A stretch of 64,000 nucleotides of DNA from Bacillus sp. OV322 (lineage in GTDB: Bacteria > Bacillota > Bacilli > Bacillales > DSM-1321), in assembly GCF_900112495.1 (NCBI RefSeq), contig NZ_FOMA01000003.1:147510-211509 (forward strand), written 5' to 3'. The notes beneath the pieces were generated by a model, which saw only the letters and a program-made list of their open reading frames with translations, ran no database searches and was not told the origin of the DNA. Position 1 is the stretch's first letter; every line of letters begins with the position of its first letter. The position numbers and the translations under genes were made by a program. Positions 37,769 to 47,210 of this stretch are shown piece by piece.

Positions 37769-37839
37769 TATCTAAAAATAATATAATATTTTGATATCTT
37801 CCTTTTCTGATACAGAAAGGGACTTTGAGGTGAATACAT

Positions 37840-38412
37840 ATGCTTGAAGAAAAGATTAATCTGCGCAGGGAAGTAAGGAGCAGACTTGCGCAGCTTGACG
37901 GATTGGAGCATGAAATCCTTTCCGGCCAAATTGCAGGCGCCCTGTTTGAAATGGATGAATGGAAAAGTGCCGGGACGATTGGGATAACCATCTCCATTTA
38001 CCCTGAAATAGATACAAAGAAAATCATTGAGAGGGCATGGCAGGAAGGCAAAAAGGTGGCTGTGCCTAAATGCATTCCTGACACTAAAAGCATGGTCTTT
38101 AAAGAAATCAGCTCCTTCTCCCAGCTTGAGACCGTATACTTTGGACTCCAGGAACCTGTAGAAAACACCAGGGCCATTCAGCCTTCTGATATTAATCTGC
38201 TGATTGTACCGGGACTGGCTTTTACAAAAAACGGTAATCGCCTAGGCGTCGGAGGCGGATATTATGACCGTTTTCTAATTGGTTATAAAGGTCTTTCAGT
38301 TTCTCTTGCTTTCGAATTCCAGGTCAGGGAACAGCTTCCGGCAGAGAAACATGACATACCAGTCAATATGCTTGTTACCTCGTCTGGAAAAATAGACTGC
38401 CATGCTGACTGA
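37840..38412 (+). CDS. yqgN: 5-formyltetrahydrofolate cyclo-ligase
   Basis: ATP-dependent enzyme converting 5-formyl-THF to 5,10-methenyl-THF in one-carbon metabolism. It has the family signature GNRLGVGGGYYDRFL near residue 132 and basic N-terminal residues (INLRREVRSRL) for phosphate binding. 190 residues. The ATG follows GAGGTGA. Overlaps the following DUF92 gene by 11 bases, implying coupling. Confidence 0.94.
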   Translation: MLEEKINLRREVRSRLAQLDGLEHEILSGQIAGALFEMDEWKSAGTIGITISIYPEIDTKKIIERAWQEGKKVAVPKCIPDTKSMVFKEISSFSQLETVYFGLQEPVENTRAIQPSDINLLIVPGLAFTKNGNRLGVGGGYYDRFLIGYKGLSVSLAFEFQVREQLPAEKHDIPVNMLVTSSGKIDCHAD

Positions 38413-39202
38413 TGTGATATATATGGCTGGCATTGCAGCAGCAGCTATAGCAGCATACGCTGCTGCTGCCTTGTCAAAGTCAGGCATGATTGCAGCGATT
38501 GCTGTCGGAATTTCTGTTGAGCTTGGATTTCATTTGCCCGGGCTGCTTTTGCTTGGGGCTTTTTTTGTCAGCTCTAGCCTTCTTTCCAAAATTAAATCTA
38601 AGGAAAAGAGAAAAGCAGAAAAAATTTCACAAAAAGGAAGCAGGAGAGACGCTGTACAAGTCCTGGCGAATGGCGGTGCTTCGGCTGTTTTTTCCTTATT
38701 GTATTGGCTGCATCCGTCACAGCTGTTTTTGCTGCTGTTTATCGTTTGTCTGGCAGCTGCCAATTCGGATACATGGGCCTCAGAAATAGGCGTATTAAGC
38801 AAAAAACGTCCCTGGCATCTGCTGAATTTTAAAAAGGCTGAACGGGGAACTTCCGGTGCAGTATCCTTGACTGGAACGATTGCAGCTATTTCAGGTTCTC
38901 TTTTTATTGCCTTACTATCAATGGTGCTGCTTAAAGAACTGACGATAGATCAGACGCTCAAGATAGCTCTATCAGGCTTTATCGGATGCCTGGCAGATAC
39001 CCTGCTTGGAGGAGCGGTCCAGGCAGAGTATACATGCCATATATGCGGGGGCAGGACGGAAAAAACAATCCATTGCGATGAAAAGACCATTCTAGCTAAG
39101 GGGATTTCCTGGGTGAATAATGATGTGGTTAATGCAGCATCTATTATGATTGCGGCTTTATTCCTTTTTATCATCACCACTCGTATCGCGGTGTATAATT
39201 GA
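38402..39202 (+). CDS. DUF92 membrane protein
   Basis: A 266-residue integral membrane protein with about six helices, of the DUF92 family (TIGR00297). Recognisable segments are AANSDTWASEIGVLSKKRPW and FIGCLADTLLGGAVQ. Related to phytol/farnesol kinase-like CTP-dependent kinases, but the activity of bacterial members is unproven. No counterpart in the B. subtilis order; overlaps yqgN by 11 bases. Confidence 0.85.
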   Translation: MLTDVIYMAGIAAAAIAAYAAAALSKSGMIAAIAVGISVELGFHLPGLLLLGAFFVSSSLLSKIKSKEKRKAEKISQKGSRRDAVQVLANGGASAVFSLLYWLHPSQLFLLLFIVCLAAANSDTWASEIGVLSKKRPWHLLNFKKAERGTSGAVSLTGTIAAISGSLFIALLSMVLLKELTIDQTLKIALSGFIGCLADTLLGGAVQAEYTCHICGGRTEKTIHCDEKTILAKGISWVNNDVVNAASIMIAALFLFIITTRIAVYN

Positions 39203-39304
39203 AGTCTGTTAAGATTAAGAAATCTCTTTGTGAAGATCCAAATGGTTAAATTTAACCTCACACCTGAATGCACCAAAAAATCCTGAATTACACCTTATTA
39301 ATAT

Positions 39305-39337
39305 GTGAACCTGATGGAAATTCGTCAGGTTCTTTTT
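39305..39337 (+). terminator. Terminator after the DUF92 gene
   Basis: GAACCTGA (39307-39314) pairs with TCAGGTTC (39325-39332), followed by TTTTTA. Confidence 0.82.
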
Positions 39338-39402
39338 ATATTCTGGTTCTTACTAAATAAAAGTAAGTAAAGTAAATATAAAGATATTTTTCGTTTTTGT
39401 AT

Positions 39403-39439
39403 AAGTAAACTTTACTTTTGTATAAATATAGTTTATGAT
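39403..39439 (+). promoter_or_regulatory. Promoter with overlapping palindrome upstream of the XRE gene
   Basis: AAGTAAA-C-TTTACTT (39403-39417) is a perfect palindrome that overlaps a -35-like TTTACT (39411-39416); TATGAT (39434-39439) is the -10 with a 17-base spacer. A further AGTAAAGTAAAT lies just upstream at about 39365. Suggests autoregulation by the following XRE protein. Confidence 0.6.
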
Positions 39440-39460
39440 TTAATTCCAGAGGTGATAGTC

Positions 39461-39700
39461 ATGAAGAAGGATTTTGGTGATACGATATCAAATAATGTTT
39501 ATGAATATCGTGTACTTGCCAGAATGTCTCAGCAGGAATTGGCAGAGCAAGTAGGGGTTTCCAAGCAAACCATCTTCGTAATGGAAAAAGGAAATTATGT
39601 TCCGACTCTGCTATTAGCTTTTCGAATTGCCGAATTTTTTAATGTTGATGTAAACGATATTTTCACTTATGAGAAAGGAAATGATAAAAATGAAAATTAA
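39461..39700 (+). CDS. XRE-family HTH transcriptional regulator
   Basis: A 79-residue single HTH-3 domain: NNVYEYRVLARMSQQELAEQ, recognition helix VSKQTIFVMEKGNYVPT, ending FNVDVNDIFTYEKGND. The ATG at 39461 follows AGAGGTGAT; the GTG at 39452 lies inside the SD. Overlaps the following membrane gene by 11 bases. Same arrangement as the pair at 27804-28207. Confidence 0.87.
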   Translation: MKKDFGDTISNNVYEYRVLARMSQQELAEQVGVSKQTIFVMEKGNYVPTLLLAFRIAEFFNVDVNDIFTYEKGNDKNEN

Positions 39701-40043
39701 GTCTATCTCAGACATACCTGATGCAATTTTTTATCCTTTAAAATCTTGGGCTGAACAATCTCCGGGAAACTGGAACATTCTCATTGGTATCGGTTTTATA
39801 TTGCTTATAATCGGAGGGATTCTAACATATGTACTTCAAAAGAAAATGGGTAAAGCTGACGAAAGAACAAAGCAAATATCTTTAAATAGTGCCCTTATAA
39901 TGTTATGTGGAGTAATTTTATGTGACATGATTTTACCTAAAGAGTATATGTGGCAAATCTTCCTCTTATTTAAATATTCCCTTGCATTCATTGCTTCAGG
40001 TATATATCTTGCCGTTCGATATAAAAAGGATTTTTTAAACTAA
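39690..40043 (+). CDS. DUF2178-like membrane protein paired with XRE regulator
   Basis: A 117-residue protein with three hydrophobic helices (about 28-50, 70-86 and 91-108) and the sequence KADERTKQISLNSALIMLCG in the first cytoplasmic loop, the pattern of membrane proteins that partner XRE regulators in bacilli. The ATG at 39690 has AAGGAA nine bases upstream; in-frame ATGs at 39669 and 39681 are less well placed. Function unknown; may sequester the regulator or respond to membrane stress (inference). Confidence 0.75.
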   Translation: MKIKSISDIPDAIFYPLKSWAEQSPGNWNILIGIGFILLIIGGILTYVLQKKMGKADERTKQISLNSALIMLCGVILCDMILPKEYMWQIFLLFKYSLAFIASGIYLAVRYKKDFLN

Positions 40044-40073
40044 GAACTAAACAGGGTGATTGGGAATGGTTGG

Positions 40074-40160
40074 GGAATGATTGTAAATATCTTCTGTCCT
40101 TATGTGGCGGTGGTGGGTGCGGTTTATGGAATCTTAACAGCTATATTGTTGTTTTCCTAA
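40074..40160 (+). other. Possible small hydrophobic ORF or fragment
   Basis: ATG-initiated frame of about 27 codons (MIVNIFCPYVAVVGAVYGIL, then TAILLFS) ending at 40160. One membrane helix; GGGGA lies very close to the ATG. It could be a membrane peptide or a leftover fragment; the surrounding 226-base gap has nothing else. Confidence 0.3.
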
Positions 40161-40269
40161 AATGGCTTGGCTAATACCCGAGGGATGATTCATATCGAAG
40201 TGGGAAATAGTAACCACCTATAACGTTAAAAATAGATAATTAATAGTAGGAATATTTGGGGGGCTATTT

Positions 40270-41121
40270 ATGAGTATTTATAATAAACAAACCCAGTTAA
40301 TAAAAGTATTAGATACTATATTACATGTGAAAATCATCGGTGAAGGCAATCCAATTGTTTTTCTCCACGGTGGACCTGGAAGTGAGCATGGCTTTTTCCT
40401 GCCACATGTACTTCCGCTAGCGAAGGAATTTCAGCTAATTCTTTACGATCAGAGAGGGTGCGGTAAATCTTACCCAGCCGATGGTAACAAATACACAATG
40501 ATGGCTGAAGTTGAGGCATTAGAAGCATTACGAAAGGAATTAGAGTTTGACAAAATTAATGTATTTGGTGAATCATGGGGTTCAATGCTTGCGTTATTAT
40601 ACGCATCATCTTATCCAAATAGAGTAAATAAACTTTTCCTAACAGCTGCGATAGGTGCAAGTACTGAAGGACTCGTCGCCTTTGAAAAAGAATTACTAAA
40701 ACGATTATCGACAATAGATAAACTAAAGGTGTTTTTTATTAATATTGCGATGAAGACAGGTCTGATTACAATGGATTCGATGGTGAAGGTGCTTAATCCA
40801 TATTATTTATTTTCAAAGGATGCATTAATTCGTAAGCTAGGTACAAAAATCAATCAAAATGTTAATCATATATTGGGTGATGATATGAGGAACAATTATA
40901 ATTTAACAGAGCAATTGCTTCGGTTAGATCATATTCCTGTACTTGTTGCCCAAGGGAGTCATGACATGATTAACCCCGCACATATTAGGGAACTCTTGAT
41001 AAAATATATCCCGCATGCAGAGCTAATAGAAATTCAGGATTGCGGGCATTGGACTGTTGTTGAACAACCTGACAAAATCAATCATCTTGCGAGTCGTTTT
41101 TTTAGTAATAATGCGGTTTAG
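40270..41121 (+). CDS. Alpha/beta hydrolase (proline iminopeptidase-like)
   Basis: A 283-residue alpha/beta hydrolase. The oxyanion motif HGGPGS and DQRGCGKS are typical of the proline iminopeptidase/TAP-like branch, the nucleophile Ser is in GESWGSM, the acid Asp in GSHDMINPAH and the His in CGHWTVVEQP. A helical lid lies between about 135 and 215. Substrate unknown. AT-rich relative to neighbours and absent from the B. subtilis order, so possibly acquired together with the XRE pair. Confidence 0.85.
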   Translation: MSIYNKQTQLIKVLDTILHVKIIGEGNPIVFLHGGPGSEHGFFLPHVLPLAKEFQLILYDQRGCGKSYPADGNKYTMMAEVEALEALRKELEFDKINVFGESWGSMLALLYASSYPNRVNKLFLTAAIGASTEGLVAFEKELLKRLSTIDKLKVFFINIAMKTGLITMDSMVKVLNPYYLFSKDALIRKLGTKINQNVNHILGDDMRNNYNLTEQLLRLDHIPVLVAQGSHDMINPAHIRELLIKYIPHAELIEIQDCGHWTVVEQPDKINHLASRFFSNNAV

Positions 41122-41202
41122 AGTGATTATCAATTTTAGAAGCCACAAATCATCGTTTTTGAAATGATTGGTGAATCTTTTTATATGCGGTGTGAATTAT
41201 TT

Positions 41203-41340
41203 TGGCTCTTTTCTTAAAGATTGATGTTTTTTAATATGTCCTGTAAAGCAATCCCGTTGTTAAACCGGGAAGGTGCGAGACTCCTGGAGCGGAAATCAGC
41301 CCCTTGTTCCAGAGCAAAACAAAATTTACGAAAACAGCCA
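41203..41340 (+). repeat. Family D repeat, internally deleted
   Basis: Has both family D ends (GGCTCTTTTCTTAAAGATTG and TTTACGAAAACAGCC), but the GC-rich core is missing: GGTGCGAGACTCCT joins directly to GGAGCGGAAATC. About 138 bases instead of about 240. Confidence 0.85.
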
Positions 41341-41405
41341 TTTTTTTAAAAAGAGTATTCATAAATTCTCCTTTTGTCAGCAAACTAACAAAAGGAGGGA
41401 TAGCC

Positions 41406-41591
41406 ATGAAATTATTAATAAAGATTATTGCCATAGGATCACTCATTTACCTGGGTTTCCAAAATCGCTACCGTTTATTGAATGTGTTTCTTTCAAACAG
41501 TTTTCTCAGGAGGTTCCTTGTTTCCAGCTCATTGAATATGCCTGGCATGCGTGAGAAAATGATGCAGAACATGTTTGGCCGAACTAAATAA
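41406..41591 (+). CDS. yqgO: Small conserved protein YqgO-like
   Basis: A 61-residue basic protein with one N-terminal hydrophobic helix (LLIKIIAIGSLIYLGF), then NRYRLLNVFLSNSFLRRFLV and a Met-rich tail. Strong SD AAAGGAGGG before the ATG at 41406. Position and character fit B. subtilis YqgO; identity from memory of the family, so moderate confidence in the name. Confidence 0.7.
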   Translation: MKLLIKIIAIGSLIYLGFQNRYRLLNVFLSNSFLRRFLVSSSLNMPGMREKMMQNMFGRTK

Positions 41592-41594
41592 TAG

Positions 41595-41626
41595 GAAAAA
41601 GCCTTGTCATCCGGCAAGGTTTTTTC
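41595..41626 (+). terminator. Terminator after yqgO
   Basis: AAAAAGCCTTG and CAAGGTTTTTT arms around a short loop, ending in a T-run. Confidence 0.75.
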
Positions 41627-41738
41627 TATGCACAAAAGTGTCCAGCAGATTCCTTCGTAAAAACCTCCAGCATAAATAGAATGATTATTTTTAATTTATT
41701 AAATTTTCTTTAATCAGTTTTTCCACAATTTTTTGCTG

Positions 41739-41763
41739 TAAAACTAATAAATGTATCCGATAG
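41739..41763 (+). promoter_or_regulatory. Candidate SigD promoter for the chemoreceptor gene
   Basis: TAAA (41739-41742), a 13-base spacer, then TCCGATAG (41756-41763), close to the known SigD consensus TAAA-N15-GCCGATAT. It lies about 145 bases before the chemoreceptor ATG. The 316-base gap from 41592 otherwise contains only the yqgO terminator and an AT-rich leader. Confidence 0.55.
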
Positions 41764-41907
41764 ATAAATTATCCTGAGATGAAAGACTGAGTTTATACAA
41801 GTTCAAATTCACCAAAATGTTTTAAGGAGATGTGCCGAGGGCAACAAAATAACCAGTTCTATACACCAGAAGATACCTGCAAAAATGTCCAAGGAGCTGT
41901 ATAAAAT

Positions 41908-43983
41908 ATGAAGAATTCTGAAGAAAAAAGTAAGCTGAAACGGAGAATTTCCATAAAGGTCAAATGGATGCTGTTTATATGTGCAGCAGTCCTGATTGCA
42001 ATTGCAGTCACAGCGTTTACGATGAATAGCACTGTTGCAAAGATTTTTGAAAAAGATAACACAGCCTCAAATAAAATAAGTTCAAAAAACGCTTCTGGCC
42101 AAATTCAGGCTGAACTGAAAAATTATGAAGGATCCCTTGAACAGCTATCATCTCTAGTATCCATCGAGCTCGATGGAAGAAAATCAGTGACGGAAGTTGA
42201 AAAGAACCTGGAAACAGTAAAAAAACAAAATGGAAACTTGCTTTCAGCCTATTATATGGACGGGCATAGCGGAAAGTTACATATATTCCCGAAAATGGCA
42301 TTTGACAAAGACGTACGGGATACCAGGACGTATAAGGATTTGACAGCGAGTCCCAAAACACAATGGATGGATGTATACAGGGACAGTGTGACAGGGAAAA
42401 TTATGACTTCTGTTGTCACGCCTGTTTTTACTAAAGGGGTTATGACTGGAGCACTGGGATATGATATCGATTTATCCTCAATTGGAGAGATAAGAAAAAG
42501 TATTGAGCATTACTCAAACAGCAAACTCATTATCCTCGACTCACAAGGATTTGTTGTCAGTTCTTTTATGAAACGTGCTGATGGAAAAAATATGAATCCG
42601 TCAAAAAGCCATGCTGTAGAAGGTGTAAGTGACCTAGTTACAAACAACAGCCAATTTAAAAAGAAATTCAGCTGGGTTGAAGATTTGTATCAGGATAAGA
42701 ATTTTTCTGCCCAGTCTCTGGATTACAGCGGACATCAGTATACAGGAGAAGCGGCAAACATCTCGAAGCTGAATTGGAAGGTGCTGTCTTTTACACCTAA
42801 CGAACATTTGCAATCCAAACTGAAGGATATTGCAGATAGGGCGATTATTTCAGCAATAATCGGATTATTAATCGGTGCGTGCTGTGCCATCTTCCTGGCT
42901 GGAAAGCTAAATAAAATTATTGGATCTCTGCAGGCTGTTCTTGCAAAAACCTCCAACGGAGATCTTGTCACTGGAATGTCTGTATCATCCAATGACGAAA
43001 TTGGTGACCTTTCTAATAGCTATAACATAATGCTTGCAAAACTGCGGCACCTGATTGAAACCGTCAAAGGCAATGTAGATCGTGTAAATACGGCAGTAAA
43101 GGGTCTGACTGTTATTGCTGCAGAAAATAATACAGCTATTACAGAAGTATCAAGTGCAATTGAAGAAATAGCAGGAGGCGCATCAAATCAGTCTGTCCAT
43201 GTGGAAACAGGTGCTGATGCCACTCAAAAATTAAGCATGGAGATTGATGAACTTCTAGAGCAGTCAAGTAGCAGCCAGACTAAACTGGGAAAAGCTTCTG
43301 ATGAGGCCAAAGCGGGAATGGAACAGGTGGATCAATTGAAAGATTCATACTCTCAGTTAGAAGAAGCATTCCGTAAAGTGACAAGTATGATAGCGAGCCT
43401 GGCAGATAAGTCGAAAAACATAGCGAATGTCACGCAAGCCATTTCCAATATTGCTGAACAAACGAATCTTTTGTCATTAAATGCTTCTATTGAAGCAGCC
43501 AGGGCAGGAGAACACGGAAAGGGTTTTGCTGTTGTGGCAAATGAAGTAAGACACCTGGCAGACGATTCCAAAGTAGCAGCCTTAAATATCCAGGAGATTA
43601 TTAACAGCGTACTGATAGATACAGACAAGCTTGTTAAGACGATGGAAGAAACCAATGAAATCTCGAAAGAACAGCATGGTGCAGTGTCATCTGTCAGCAG
43701 ATCAATGACAGAGATGGACGGATCCATGAAAGAAGTCATTGCTGCCATGAATCTTGAAGCAAAATCCATTGAAAACATCCGGGGCCAAAAAGAAAATGTG
43801 CTTCAAACAATGGAAGAAATATCTGCCATCTCCCAGCAAACGGCTGCATCTGCAGAAGAAATTGCTGCATCTATGGAAGAACAGGCAGCATCATCTAATG
43901 ATCTCGCACAGTATACGGTTAATTTGGCAGAACTTCTGGAAAATCTGGAAAATGCCATGATTGAGTTCAAAATACATTCTTAA
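41908..43983 (+). CDS. Methyl-accepting chemotaxis protein (dCache-HAMP)
   Basis: Transmembrane chemoreceptor of 691 residues. Helix 1 is at about 17-40, an extracytoplasmic dCache-type sensor at about 45-300 ([34 protein letters not shown]), helix 2 at about 308-330 and HAMP following. A long coiled-coil signalling domain has the conserved hairpin tip ([33 protein letters not shown]). C-terminal glutamate/glutamine-rich segments provide methylation sites. Not in the B. subtilis order here; the ligand cannot be told from sequence. Preceded by a SigD-type promoter match. Confidence 0.94.
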   Translation: MKNSEEKSKLKRRISIKVKWMLFICAAVLIAIAVTAFTMNSTVAKIFEKDNTASNKISSKNASGQIQAELKNYEGSLEQLSSLVSIELDGRKSVTEVEKNLETVKKQNGNLLSAYYMDGHSGKLHIFPKMAFDKDVRDTRTYKDLTASPKTQWMDVYRDSVTGKIMTSVVTPVFTKGVMTGALGYDIDLSSIGEIRKSIEHYSNSKLIILDSQGFVVSSFMKRADGKNMNPSKSHAVEGVSDLVTNNSQFKKKFSWVEDLYQDKNFSAQSLDYSGHQYTGEAANISKLNWKVLSFTPNEHLQSKLKDIADRAIISAIIGLLIGACCAIFLAGKLNKIIGSLQAVLAKTSNGDLVTGMSVSSNDEIGDLSNSYNIMLAKLRHLIETVKGNVDRVNTAVKGLTVIAAENNTAITEVSSAIEEIAGGASNQSVHVETGADATQKLSMEIDELLEQSSSSQTKLGKASDEAKAGMEQVDQLKDSYSQLEEAFRKVTSMIASLADKSKNIANVTQAISNIAEQTNLLSLNASIEAARAGEHGKGFAVVANEVRHLADDSKVAALNIQEIINSVLIDTDKLVKTMEETNEISKEQHGAVSSVSRSMTEMDGSMKEVIAAMNLEAKSIENIRGQKENVLQTMEEISAISQQTAASAEEIAASMEEQAASSNDLAQYTVNLAELLENLENAMIEFKIHS

Positions 43984-43997
43984 TAGCAATACTCTAA

Positions 43998-44049
43998 TGC
44001 AGTCCATAATGATGCCATCCCCGATTCGGAGCATATGGGCTGCATTTTT
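43998..44049 (+). terminator. Terminator after the chemoreceptor gene
   Basis: ATGCAGTCC and GGGCTGCAT arms with inner ATGATGCC/GGAGCAT pairing, followed by TTTTTT. Confidence 0.7.
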
Positions 44050-44113
44050 TCCTATTACCGGTCCATTCCGGGAATATTATCCGAAAAATATAGCTTCCTG
44101 CAATAAATGAGTA

Positions 44114-44140
44114 TAAAGTATCGGTACAAAAGGCCGATAC
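44114..44140 (+). promoter_or_regulatory. Strong SigD promoter match for the GGDEF-EAL gene
   Basis: TAAA (44114-44117), exactly 15 bases, then GCCGATAC (44133-44140): one mismatch to the SigD consensus TAAA-N15-GCCGATAT. It lies 95 bases before the GTG start. Confidence 0.75.
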
Positions 44141-44235
44141 AATATGTATCACTAAAATACATAAAGACCGCTGAAAAAAACACACGCATGAACCGGCAAT
44201 AAAATCCCTCATCTTAGGGCAGACAGGAGGAAACT

Positions 44236-46575
44236 GTGTATTCATTTTCAAGTTTTAACTTATTTGACTATCGATATCTTTTGATGACTGTCCTATTTTC
44301 GGTCATCAGCTGTATTATCGGAATAGAAGCGAGCAGGAAAATCCGGAAGGAAGGAATGAACTGGAGAACCCTTGTTGCGTGTTCTGTATTGCTGGCTGTT
44401 TCTTTTTGGCTTACCCACTTTTTTGTTTCTATATCTGTAGATTTGCCATTTTCTGTAGATAATTATCAGGTTTATGTAGCTTTGAATTTTTTGATATGTT
44501 TTATAGGTTCTATCCTTGCGTTGAAAATGGCTCAATTCCGAATTGAAAATGACGGACAGCATATTTTGGGCGGCTTATTTATTGCCATCGTGATTTTGAG
44601 TGCAGATATCAGCGGATTCCTTGTGCTATTCGGGGATTTAGTCGATATCAAACCAGTTTTCTGTGTGATAACATTAATTTTAACTATCAATGTTTCTTTA
44701 TCTATTTTCCGGTTTCTGATTCAAATCACTCATGAAGATTCGTTTAATCTCCCGAGGAAATGGAAGTATATCGGCTCGGCTGTGGCCGGTATTTCCTTTG
44801 CTGGCATTCCGTATATCACGATTGTCTCCATGTTAAGCTTTGATGCGTATGATCCTTCTTTTTTTGAGGAAATTCTGCCGTTTCTCTTAGTAATGATTGC
44901 AAATATCATTATGATGCTGGTGCCTAACCTATTTGGAAGTCAAATCCTGCTGAACAATATACAGTCTTATACCTCGCTTTTTAATAACAATCCCGCAGCT
45001 GTTTTTTCCGTTGATCTGGAGGGGAACATCCTGGACACCAACCTTGTGGCCACGGATATTACCGGTTACAACAAGGAAGAATTGAAGGGTAAGCATATCC
45101 GGATATTTTTCAGTGACGCTGAAAAGTCAGAGGTGCTTAAATATCTGCAAAATGTCCTGCAGGGAAATGTTTCTAATATAGAAACACAAATACTTGGCAA
45201 AGAGGGAACATATAGGTATGTCAGAATCACAGCAGTCAGAACACATATAAATAACAAGCTCATCGGAGTTTTCGGTGTTTTAGAAGATATCACGGACAGA
45301 AAAAAGGCGGAGCTTCAGGTTCAATATATGGCCTACCATGATGAACTGACCAATTTGCCTAACAGAAGAAGAATAAGGATGCTGATGAAGGAATTCACAG
45401 TAAAACATAGTGTTTTTTCTATCATGCTTCTTGATTTTGACAGATTTAAACGAATTAATGACACATTTGGGCATTCTTTTGGCGATAAGCTCTTGATTGA
45501 GGTCAGCAAAAAACTTCAGAATCTTATCAATGACTCTGGAATCACTTCAAGGCTTGGTGGAGATGAATTTTTAATCCTGGTTCCCGATGCTGATGTGACA
45601 ACGCTGGCAGAGCAAATTATCCAGACCTTCAGAAGCCCGCTTTCTGTAAACGGTTATGAAGTCCTTCTAACAGCAAGTATGGGAATTGCTTCATATCCTG
45701 AGCATTCAACAAATGCGAATGATCTTTACAAATACGCCGACATTGCCATGTATCATTCCAAAGAGAATGGAGCGAACAGCTTCTCTGTTTACAATGAAAA
45801 AATGGCTGAAGAGACCCTGAATAAACTCGGCCTGGAGTCAGATTTGCAGAAGGCTTTGGATAACAGGGAGCTTCTGCTGTATTTTCAGCCAAAGGTTCAT
45901 ACAGCGGAAGACAAGTTAACAGGCTCCGAGGTTTTGCTCCGGTGGAATCATCCGGAAAAGGGGTTTATTCCTCCTAACGTATTTATCCCAATTGCAGAGG
46001 AAAGCGGTATGATCGTCTACTTAGAAAAATTTGTCTTTAATGAAGTTTGTAAAGTCCTTTCGAGATGGAAGGAAAGCGGAAAGGATATTAAGAGAGTTTC
46101 GATTAATATATCCTTAATCTCTATTTTACAGGAAGATTTTGCTTCCCATATCATTAGCACACTTGAGAAATACAAGATAGAAGGACATTTCCTGGAGCTT
46201 GAAATCACTGAAAGAATTGTGATGAAAAATGAGGATGATGTGAACTGTATCCTGCAAACGCTAAGGGAAAAAGGCATACATATCAGCATTGATGATTTTG
46301 GGACAGGCTACAGTTCTCTAAGCTATATTGATAAATTAAATGTAGATATCCTGAAAATTGACCAGTCATTCATCCGAAATATTGAAAGCAACCGGGAAGT
46401 TATTACAGCGATCATCTTCCTGGCGAAAAGTCTGAAAATGAAAGTGATTGCTGAGGGAGTCGAAACCAAAAAACAGATTCAGCTGCTTAAGGAACTCGGC
46501 TGTGAAGATGTTCAAGGCTACTATTATTCTCCGCCTATCCCCTTAAAAGATTTCGAATCGTCTTATTTTCATTAA
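44236..46575 (+). CDS. Membrane c-di-GMP protein: 7TM-PAS-GGDEF-EAL
   Basis: A 779-residue signalling protein. About seven N-terminal helices (residues 10-235) resemble the MHYT sensor layout with only a degenerate motif (WLTHFF). PAS lies at about 245-360 (AVFSVDLEGNILDTN), GGDEF at about 370-525 with intact RLGGDEF, and EAL at about 540-775 with EVLLRW in place of EALLRW, NIS, ELEITE, DDFGTGYSSL, ILKID and EGVET. Catalytic residues of both domains are present, so it may make and degrade c-di-GMP. The RxxD inhibitory site before GGDEF is absent (LIND). A GTG start follows AGGAGG. Confidence 0.92.
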   Translation: MYSFSSFNLFDYRYLLMTVLFSVISCIIGIEASRKIRKEGMNWRTLVACSVLLAVSFWLTHFFVSISVDLPFSVDNYQVYVALNFLICFIGSILALKMAQFRIENDGQHILGGLFIAIVILSADISGFLVLFGDLVDIKPVFCVITLILTINVSLSIFRFLIQITHEDSFNLPRKWKYIGSAVAGISFAGIPYITIVSMLSFDAYDPSFFEEILPFLLVMIANIIMMLVPNLFGSQILLNNIQSYTSLFNNNPAAVFSVDLEGNILDTNLVATDITGYNKEELKGKHIRIFFSDAEKSEVLKYLQNVLQGNVSNIETQILGKEGTYRYVRITAVRTHINNKLIGVFGVLEDITDRKKAELQVQYMAYHDELTNLPNRRRIRMLMKEFTVKHSVFSIMLLDFDRFKRINDTFGHSFGDKLLIEVSKKLQNLINDSGITSRLGGDEFLILVPDADVTTLAEQIIQTFRSPLSVNGYEVLLTASMGIASYPEHSTNANDLYKYADIAMYHSKENGANSFSVYNEKMAEETLNKLGLESDLQKALDNRELLLYFQPKVHTAEDKLTGSEVLLRWNHPEKGFIPPNVFIPIAEESGMIVYLEKFVFNEVCKVLSRWKESGKDIKRVSINISLISILQEDFASHIISTLEKYKIEGHFLELEITERIVMKNEDDVNCILQTLREKGIHISIDDFGTGYSSLSYIDKLNVDILKIDQSFIRNIESNREVITAIIFLAKSLKMKVIAEGVETKKQIQLLKELGCEDVQGYYYSPPIPLKDFESSYFH

Positions 46576-46597
46576 AGCAGGCTGCGGCCTGCTTTTG
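46574..46597 (+). terminator. Terminator after the GGDEF-EAL gene
   Basis: AAAGCAGG (46574-46581) pairs with CCTGCTTT (46588-46595), then T. Confidence 0.7.
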
Positions 46598-46749
46598 TGT
46601 TTTAAACATATGAATAAGGGAAAATATGACATAGAAGAAAGTTGGAAATTGAGAATAAAGGCTTTTAAGTACACATATCCTTCTTGAAGGACTGATATAG
46701 CTGCCTGTAGACGTGTTTCCGGCTTTTTTATTTAGGCTCCTTTCTTTTA

Positions 46750-46980
46750 TGCTCATTCCTTAAAGATTGTTGTTTTTTTATTTATTATGTGAGGCGTTCC
46801 CATTGTCAAGTCAGGTTGATTGGAGCGTAAGGTGCGAGACTCCTGCTTAGATTAGCAGAACAGATGAGACCTAAGCAGGCGCAGCCGAGGAGGCTCACCG
46901 GCTTGCGTGGAAAGCGAGCATCCTGGAGCGGAAATCAACCACCTTGTTTCATAGCAACAAAGTTTACGAAAACAGCCTTC
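46750..46980 (+). repeat. Dispersed repeat, family D, full copy
   Basis: Near-identical to 20431-20670, with start CCTTAAAGATTGTTG, core AAGGTGCGAGACTCCTGC, GAAAGCGAGCATCCTGGAGC and end GTTTACGAAAACAGCC. A short echo of the end (CAAAGTTTACAAAAACATCC) follows at about 47005. Together with the next copy it occupies most of the 966-base gap before gluP. Confidence 0.9.
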
Positions 46981-47210
46981 TTTTAATCATTTCATCGTTA
47001 AATCAGCAAAGTTTACAAAAACATCCTTTATTTATTACTCAAATATGAAGAATCATATGCATGTTACAGGCTGTACAACTCTATAAAATTCGTTCGGTAC
47101 AGAGAGCATTATATGTAAATAAAGTTTGGAAAAAGATCGGATAATCGGATACACTTAGCTAGACAGGAAAGCCAGGTTGAGCAGTTTAATGCATTCATAT
47201 ATTAAAAACG

